Source: Eumeta japonica (Eukaryota; Arthropoda; Insecta; Lepidoptera; Psychidae). Taken from it: a stretch of DNA of 64,000 bases. The stretch is from positions 1 to 64,000 of the forward strand of contig BGZK01000839.1 in the NCBI GenBank assembly GCA_005406025.1, read 5' to 3'. The notes beneath the pieces are model-generated. The model did not search any database. It was not told where the DNA came from and was given only the letters and a program-made list of their open reading frames with translations. Positions 56,575 through 64,000 of the stretch are shown in pieces; positions within the stretch are counted from its first letter, which is position 1, and each line of letters starts with the position of its first letter. Position numbers and translations under genes: made by a program.

Positions 56575-57110
56575 CAAGTGCGAGTTGAACTCGCCCACTG
56601 AGGGTTCCATATAAATTGGCAGGTACGTATTATATATAGTTCAAGAATCGAGTCTCTTAGTTTTTTTCTGTGCTTTTCCAGCAATTCTGTTTCCAATACT
56701 TATAATTACTTGTGGTTATACTAACAGTTCATACCTAAATTAGTTAGGTAACCTAATCAAAGTTATTTTTATGGTTTAATTACAAATGTATGATTTTCAG
56801 ATGTTTTCCTATACTTTAAGTATAAGACGGTATTACATGCTAAATTTCATAGTTCTAGGTCAACTGAAAATACGTGTTACGTGACGTGTTAAAAAAACTG
56901 CTGTATCTTTTTTTTTAACACGTCAACTTAGAAGTTTGATATTTTCACAACTTCAAGGTACTGTAGACTTGAGTTGGTTTTAATTTCAACTGGATACCTC
57001 CATGCTTTCCCAAGATAAAGGGTCTTAATTGACAGATGTATGGACAGACAACAAAGTGATCCTATAAGGGTTCCGTTTTTCATTTTGATGTATGAAACCC
57101 TTAAAATGCC
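56575..57110 (+). repeat. Lepidopteran dispersed repeat (GGGTTCCG type)
   Basis: Starts AGTGCGAGTTGAACTCGCCC with ACTGAGGGTTCC, contains CTAAATTTCATAGTTCTAGG, and ends ACAACAAAGTGATCCTATAA, then GGGTTCCGTTTTTCATTTTG. This is one of the most frequent repeats in moth and butterfly genomes. It contains an internal hairpin at about 56884-56928 (GACGTGTTAAAAAAA / TTTTTTTTAACACGTC). Confidence 0.8.
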
Positions 57111-57615
57111 GCTCTCACATATTGAAAATGTTTAGAATTATCAATTATTACAATGTGTGATTAAGTGAATTAGTTTATTATTTTTTTATTGTTTGATTTG
57201 CTTTCGATCTAATTTTTTGTTCACTTGACTCTTAATCTCATATCCATGTTTGACTATTTTGTTTTTAAGTATACTAATAAGATGGGAATTGTTTAATCTG
57301 TAATCATATTTATTTTTTATATCTTAATAAATAGTATCTAGACAAATAGTAATTTATAATGGTACTAGTTTATATGGTTCGATCTATCAGTCAGATCATT
57401 ATTAGTGTTTCTTGAATTGGTTACCACATTGGATTAGATTAGAAAATATTCAATATATAGCTAATTCTTACTTTTTTATAATAACAAATACAATTTTTTT
57501 TCTTTATTAATGATATGTATTAATTGATTGTTATCTACTTTAGATAAACATATTTTTATGAACTAAATGACTGATCAATCCGTCCACTAAAGGCTCTTGA
57601 ATAGATATGTATATA

Positions 57616-58307
57616 CAGTTGAACCTCGATAAGTTAAAGTCCAAGGGAAACACAAAATATTTTAAGTTATAGAGGTTTTAAGTTATCAAGGGTCTATGTT
57701 AGGGATAGGTTAATATAGAGGTAGGTATGTACATATGTATGTACCCTTGTTCCACCCTTTATCAGCGTATGTAAGTGTTGTTAGTTTTCTTTTTGAACTC
57801 ATTTTAAGCCAGTTTTATCACACAGTAAGTAAAGCGATGTTTCCAGGACAATGATCAAAAACTTATGATCCAAGGCTTACTTATGTCTTAAGGCTAACCG
57901 CCGCAAAGCTTTAAAGAATTTCGAAGAAGCAAACAATAGGTGACATGTATTGTTTACGTTAACAATTTAACTAGTGAACACGTGCAAGCAATAAATACCG
58001 AAACATTTTTTTTTTTGCACACATTAACAATTAAACTATAAAACACGTGCAAGCAATAAATACCAAAACCTTTTGTTTTGCACACTCTTTCAAAATAACT
58101 TATTGACAAACAATTTTATGTTATAGAGGTTGTGGAAACATTTCTTTAAGCTACTGAAGGCCAATACAGAGATTACTTATTTAAGTTATAGAGGTTGCGT
58201 ATTTTAAGTTATAGAGGTTTTGGGCTCTGATGGGAAGGGAACATATTATTTTTTGAAGTTATAGAGGTTTTTAAGTTACCAAGGTTTGAGTTATCGAGGT
58301 TCTACTG
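57616..58307. mobile_element. Pogo/Tigger-like MITE
   Basis: 692 bp between TA dinucleotides (57614-57615 and 58308-58309). Ends: CAGTTGAACCTCGATAAGTT and, in complement, CAGTAGAACCTCGATAACTC. CAGT-GAACCTCGATAA is the signature end of pogo/Tigger elements. Inside, AAGTTATAGAGGTTT recurs about five times near both ends, and ACACGTGCAAGCAATAAATA occurs twice (57979 and 58042). No transposase is encoded. Confidence 0.88.
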
Positions 58308-59434
58308 TATTGGAAGAATTAGGTTACAGTGTTGTGATAATTGAACATCATCTCTGGTGATCTTATTGCAAAAACATGAATATTTGTTCAATTCTTTCCT
58401 CACATGTGTGAGGGGCATCATTTATGAGTATAAGGAGAATGACTGTGAGGATATATATATTCCTGGTTTTTGAGTTCAAACCATGTATTGAAAGTAATGT
58501 CACAATTTCATACTATTTATAGTTTATGGGGAATATTTGAATGTAATTTGTGAACTATGAAATAGGTCTTGTATTTTGGGGACTGTACTCGGGATAAAAA
58601 TGAGAACTCTTTTGAATCTCTTTGCAATTAAAGTGTTTAACATATTTTGTATTAACGACTTTCACATAGTTAGGTAGGTACTATAAATTAAGTTTTTATA
58701 AAATAACAATGAAATAGGTAATTTTTGTAATATTTACACATAAAACAACTGAATGTGATAATATTTTATGGAATAATTCGGTGACTATTGTTGAATATAA
58801 ATAAGACATAACCCACCATATCTAATTATGGATAAGCTTCATTATTGTACATTATTTTTTCATGGAGTTTTTTTATCATTTAGTTTATTTTTGTATTACA
58901 CTTTGGGATAATAATTTTTATACCAAATATACATTTTTCTAATGAAAACGTATTTTTAAATTGATAAACACACTACCTGATGCAAAAGCTTACTTTCAAT
59001 TTTTCAATTATCTTAAAAATTATCATGGTCTTGGTTTTTTAGATGATTTTTTTATCACAAAGAGGCAGCAAGTTGCTAAGAGTATATCACTATAATTCAA
59101 ATATCTTAGAATTGTGAGAGATTGGTGTCTAATTTTCATACAATTTTATATGTCAGAGAATTTATTAAGTCATTAGAGTCCTATCCTGCTGCATGGTACT
59201 TGCGAAACATCATCGTTTCTTCCCATGAAGATATTGACTTCTAAGCACGTAGGTACTTAAAAAAGTGATATGCAAATATTGCAGCAGTGTTTTTGATAAG
59301 TATTCCTTTTTACAGTGTATATATTATCAAATTCAAGTTTGTACACTATATATTTGTACTTTTATCATATTTCACTAAAAAGAAATAGTTTCACAAATAA
59401 ATATATGGGTGCAAACTATGAGATTAAAAATAGT

Positions 59435-59478
59435 CATGAAATACATGTCGCAAAAATTGTTGCGACATGTATTTCATG
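59435..59478. repeat. Perfect 19-bp palindrome with 6-nt loop
   Basis: CATGAAATACATGTCGCAA at 59435-59453 and its exact complement at 59460-59478, in the NKAIN-ASPH intergenic region. Confidence 0.9.
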
Positions 59479-61107
59479 TCTCTTTAAATATAAGTATTTT
59501 TACTTTTGAAACTTATTTACCACTAGCATACCAAATGTGATTCTTATCCAAAATATTAGATTCAAAAGATTCACAGTGGATTGCATTAAAAGTAAAAACA
59601 GTAATTCATAAATAAAAGGATCGATAGACAATGTATGGACGATCTACTGCACCTGTAACGGATTACATTTACGAATCAATTTTTGATTTTGGTGTAACCC
59701 GCCGTTAAAAGTTATCAGTAAAATACCTCCTTTCACACTGCAACTTTTTACAGTACTAGGTTACGCCTGGTTCCGCGCATGTGGACTTCAATTCCTTTAT
59801 CTTTTGATCCTATTTCCAATTATTATTGCATATGTGTAACTGAACAAATTACGATTTTAAGTAAGTGTATGAGATTATAAAAATGTATTAATTTTTCTCA
59901 TATTATTTCTCGTCTATTTCTATGTGTATTTACTATCTCTCTGTGTAGAATCGTTTTAATCAAAATCATTATTAACTTTCAATACATTTTAGTAACTTCT
60001 ATCTGGAATATACTTAGCACTTGGTGATTAGAGTGTGGTAAACAAAATCGATTAAAGCAGCATGTGGACAAAAATGATAACAATACAGCCTTTTACAAAC
60101 AAAATTGAAATGGGTCACATAAATTGCATAATTACAAGGAGCGAGGGAAGATGCATATTTTATCAATTGCTTACTGCATAAAGATCAATCATTTATTACT
60201 CAAAAATGTCCAATGGATGTTATATTGCTTGTTATATCAGTATAGACACTCAATATGAAAGGTAGAAAAAAAACAAAATCCAACACTACCCCAATGAATT
60301 TTAAGAACCTTTATGCATTTATATCTAGTATAAATTAAAGATACTGCTTTGATTTATTTTAAACACACATCTGATAAATGTACATGTACAATAAAGAAAT
60401 GAATTATAAAGGTATAAAAACCTGTTGGGTACAAGTGAACTTAAAAGGTAGAAATAAAGTTTTGTAAAAAATCCATTCAAATATGCCAAACATTTGCAGA
60501 CCAAAGCATACATGTAACAAGAGTCACAGTAAGGAAATGAATATGAAGCCTTCAACTGCAAATATTTATCATATTCAATTGAAATATTTTTCACATCTTG
60601 TTTCCACCTTTTTAGTTCAACTTTATTTGTGAATGCAATTTTTTAGTGCTGTTTAAGCAATATAAGTAGATTTGTTTTCTCATAATTAACGGTGTCAACG
60701 TCGTGTATCGTAATAATCGTGATGAATCTATTATATGATGTATTATACAACCGCCATCTGGTTTTATAAAAACAAAACCTAATCCCATAAGTGCATGGTG
60801 TAAGCAAATCGATAGACACTTCATTGATCGAAGTACAACCATCGCAACGTTTCTAGGGCGTAGAGTTCTAGATACATACTCAGATTTCATGGAAAACATA
60901 ACTTTTACTTGCCAGGTAATCGAGTCGCGCAGAAGACACTGGGCTGCCACGAGATGCTGAGAAATTAACTGGAATAATGTGCGGTGTAATAGTATCAGTT
61001 TTTTACTGTTTGCCATTACAAATTACTTTTAAATATGCAAGTTGTATATATTTTTATGATTGTCTTTTAAAACCATTGATAAGATCGATACACCCCTTAC
61101 TCTTCTT

Positions 61108-61167
61108 CATTAATAATGTAAACAAATGTCTAAAAACTGTTTGAGACATTTGTTTACATCATTAATG
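61108..61167. repeat. 24-bp palindrome with one mismatch, 12-nt loop
   Basis: Left arm starts CATTAATAATGTAAACAAAT and ends GTCT (61108-61131); right arm AGACATTTGTTTACATCATT with AATG (61144-61167). Confidence 0.9.
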
Positions 61168-61629
61168 AAAATTACAAATTGAGAATAATCAATTACATTT
61201 ATTATTTTTGTATCTACTATTAAGTTTCTCAGGTCAAAAGTTTTGGATACCAATACATATGTCTTCTAGAAAGAGAAAAATACGTATTAAATTATATAAG
61301 GATTTAATTTAATCAATCATTTGCAACTGACTATAACAAACAGGTATTGTGAGGAAGCTGCTTATACATCAGTATCCTGGTTCATCAAGACTAACAACCT
61401 TCAGGCATGTGTTTTCAAGATGCATTAGCTTATTTTTCCTATACAAAATTAAATATTTCAAAATAATTTTATATCAACATTCGTAGTAATGGAATTATAA
61501 TCTTGATTTTGTAACACGAGTTTATAAATCGCTAACAATTATTATTTTACAGATATGCAAATATAATATAAATTTTGGGTAGTGTATCTACATATGCGTA
61601 ATTTCATAAATTGATGGTTTTCTCATTTT

Positions 61630-61690
61630 AAGCATTGGAAGTCCACTGCTGGACAAAGCGCTCCCATCTAGATCCAATTGAAGATGAATA
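61630..61690 (+). repeat. Short fragment of a lepidopteran LINE-associated repeat
   Basis: AGTCCACTGCTGGACAAAGC followed by GCTCCCATCTAGATCC is a phrase I associate with lepidopteran RTE/SINE tails. Too short to classify firmly. Confidence 0.35.
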
Positions 61691-61721
61691 CAGTAAAATG
61701 TGAATTATGCAGTTTTTAGGT

Positions 61722-61727
61722 TTTATT
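61722..61727 (-). terminator. Candidate ASPH poly(A) signal
   Basis: TTTATT (AATAAA on the minus strand) about 310 bp beyond the ASPH stop codon; a second lies at about 61766. Confidence 0.4.
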
Positions 61728-62032
61728 GTATAAATAAAAGGAAGTATTAATCGGACATCAAATTTTATTTACATCGATCAGATAAAATACCCTATTCTAC
61801 TTTATGATAATAAAACTACAGAGATTTTAGATTCAAGAAAGAATATTTAAATCTTATACATAATATACAAAGATCATTAGTAATAACTAAGAGGGAAATG
61901 AAAACAAAAATTTTAAATTTATATTTCTACATACTATAACTACACCATTTCACAAAAACGAAGATTCTTTTCACATGACATTATTTGTATTAAGTTTGCA
62001 CGTGTGTTTGCGTGTACGAATGGTGCAACGCG

Positions 62033-63910
62033 TCAAATGGCGGGCAGGCTGCGGCGCTCGGCGGGCGTGAGCGCGGGGTGCCACACGTCGACGATGAGAA
62101 CGAGGCGCGGGCGCGTGCCGTTGTGCCAGACTTCGTGCTCAAAACTATCGTCGAACAATAACACTTTTCCTTCACGCCATTGCCTGCAATTAACATTCTT
62201 CGTTGTTATGTCACTTATTCTTCTCGGGAATTCGAAGTCGAACTCTATAATAAATCTGCACTAAATTTTAATTTAATGAAGAGTCCAAAAACAATCTTTG
62301 AATCACTTGTATGTGTTTGAACAGTCAATTTCCTCAAAAAAGAACTAAAAAACATAAACCCTGGCAATAAAGTTATAAATGCTGCTGCCCATACATAATC
62401 CAATTTTAATTACTAATTTTATGTGCACTAGCTTCGACATACAGTTTTGTCTGCTTAGACATAGAATGAGTTCCTTCATCCTTTAAATCGATCATCCTTA
62501 CCATAACTCTCAATTACGGTCCCTGTAATGCTCTTGGTTCTAATTACAATTTTTATCATATTTCAACTTCGACTTTAGTCTTGTTCCTAATTTTAGTATT
62601 CCATGGTCTCAATTATGATCCTAGTCTGGTTCTCAATTCTGCTTAAGAATCCATCCCATTGTGCTTATGATTCTGATCCCGATTTTTAAATTTATATCAC
62701 ATTCATATTTTATTTATGTGCAAACATTTCCTATATTTGTAAGTAAAAAAGCAAGTAATTCATATTAATAAATCTGGTGCCATTAAAAATTATGTTCCAG
62801 TTATTTATAGTTTCAGAAAAAATAGTTGATCATTTTTATTTCTCCATCATTCTGTGATTTTTATATTATTGTTAAATATATTGTGATTATTGGATGAATG
62901 AAACTAATCAACAAATACAAAACTTAAAATATACATGTATTTAGTAGGGAAGGTTCTTAAAGATTGTTTTAATATTACATATAACCCACATACACCACCT
63001 TTTCATAATACAGAAACTGACAAACCTAGTCTCTCGGTCGACTCTGAGGTACGTGCCAGTAGTGTTAGAGAGGCCGAGATGCATCCGCAGACGGCAATTA
63101 GTGGGCCCGACGTGCGGGCGTACGTGCGTTCCGGGCTCGATTAGACTGAATTTTATCTGCCCCCGTCGACAGCTCGCCGCCGCGGGCTCGGCGCGCACGA
63201 TGCCGCACGTGACCGGTGCACGTTTACAACGGCCGGGCACTTCCTGGCCGCGCACGAACAAGTCCAGCTGAGACCATTCCCCTTTCTCTCTGAGTCCTTC
63301 CTTTTCCTGTTCGTAAAGCGCTCGAGCCGCTTCTCCTTCCTGCAAGATCTTACGCCACGAGGCTTCGAGAGCTCTGGCTAGATTCGAATACGGCGTCTGC
63401 GACACATCCCACCAAGGTTGGCTTTTCAATCGCGGCACGTTGTACAGCGACCGCTGCGACGGCGAGAGAAAATGGCCGAGAGCCGCACCGCGCTTGTGCA
63501 CCATGTGAGCTTCCGGAAAACGGCCGAGAAGCAGCAAAGCGTCCCCGAGGTGATAGTAAAACCTAGCTTCGCATGCGGGCCCACTGTCGTCTTTTAAAGC
63601 TTTTTCAAATAAATCGACGGCTTCTTCGAGGCGATTGTGTTGAGTTTTTAGGACGAATCCGTAATGCGCCAGCGCAACTTGATCATCCGGCCAACGGCGT
63701 AGTGTCTCTTTAAGAACGCCTTCTGCTAAATCAGCTCTGAAATGTATGGATTAGTTAATATTGTTTTATTAGTTTTTGATGTATGAATGCAGATTTAAAA
63801 TTACCTATTGGCCATAAGGAATGAAATAGTTAGATTATTATGGTAAGCAGGCTCATTTGGAAACCGTCGAATCAATAGACGATAAATGGGTTCTGCACTT
63901 AGATATGTAC
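62033..63910 (-). CDS. ASPH: Aspartyl/asparaginyl beta-hydroxylase, C-terminal part (runs off the window)
   Basis: Three exons on the minus strand: 63910-63805, 63736-63026 and 62183-62033; phases match and the stop is TGA at 62033-62035. The 5' part lies beyond the right edge. ASPH is an ER type II membrane enzyme that hydroxylates Asp/Asn in EGF-like domains using Fe(II) and 2-oxoglutarate. The first visible exons encode TPR repeats (YRLLIRRFPNEPAYHNNLTI, LKETLRRWPDDQVALAHYGF, EARFYYHLGDALLLLGRFPE). The oxygenase domain starts at about RLKSQPWWD. It holds THVRPHVGPTNCRLRMHLGL with the first iron His and an Arg, and EGKVLLFDDSFEHEVWHNG with the second His, then RPRLVLIVDVWHP with the 2-oxoglutarate Arg. 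The end ERRSLPAI is the family C-terminus. All key residues are kept; the domain is split by an 842-bp intron. Confidence 0.95.
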
Positions 63911-64000
63911 CTGAAAAATGGAAAGAATAAAGTCTGTAATTAAAACATCAAAATTAAAATAAGATTATTCACTTCGTTCTTTTATTAGTTACAATTGTTT

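Larger units (their letters stand above)
54600..61720. other. Intergenic region between NKAIN and ASPH
   Basis: No supported gene. It contains dispersed repeats at 55230-55700 and 56575-57110, a pogo-like MITE at 57616-58307, short palindromes at 59435-59478 and 61108-61167, and a short piece of a known repeat near 61630-61690. The far right end may be ASPH 3' UTR. Confidence 0.6.

Noticed and set aside
60612..61016. 134-codon minus-strand open frame
   Set aside because: No recognisable domain in this or neighbouring frames and no splice or promoter context; could be an old repeat, but I cannot support a gene.

Overview
The window is an AT-rich stretch of animal nuclear DNA. Genes are split by GT-AG introns, there are no operons, and transposon debris is abundant. 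Several dispersed repeats are typical of moths and butterflies: ends reading CCCGCGGTTTCGCCCGC, the 'ACAACAAAGTGATCCTATAAGGGTTCCG' type repeat (described, not spelled further), RTE-like LINE fragments and many mariner relics. Together with the protein sequences this points to a lepidopteran. Everything is read from sequence alone; splice sites were chosen by reading frame, phase and GT/AG rules.

Five conserved protein-coding genes are supported, in this order: PIG-T (1274-9858, +), a GPI transamidase subunit with one 6.9-kb intron; MFSD12 (20373-37345, +), a 12-helix lysosomal/melanosomal transporter in eight exons; a UCH-L3-type ubiquitin hydrolase (44458-45150, -), with its coding sequence in one exon; NKAIN (47720-54329, +), a four-helix Na,K-ATPase beta-subunit-interacting membrane protein in five exons plus a possible 24-nt microexon; and the 3' part of aspartyl/asparaginyl beta-hydroxylase ASPH (62033-63910, -), which runs off the right edge. 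The genes look functionally unrelated, although three act on membranes or in the secretory/lysosomal system.

The rest is accessory DNA. The PIG-T intron holds about 70 copies of a 69-bp tandem repeat whose unit is exactly 23 codons and looks like an amplified transposon coding repeat. Between PIG-T and MFSD12 lies a decayed gag-EN-RT non-LTR retrotransposon, interrupted by a Penelope-like element with 200-bp inverted terminal repeats and a 13-bp target duplication. The MFSD12 introns hold five different mariner relics, an endonuclease-fold fragment, a 2.4-kb DNA transposon with TTAT target duplication and an internal CAGTCCCCTG motif series, a G-quadruplex motif and a perfect CLEAR-type palindrome. 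NKAIN introns contain a MITE and an RTE-type LINE relic; a pogo-like MITE lies downstream. Several unrelated, near-perfect, short-loop palindromes are scattered across the right two thirds. I saw no tRNA, rRNA or CRISPR array, but tRNA genes cannot be excluded by eye.
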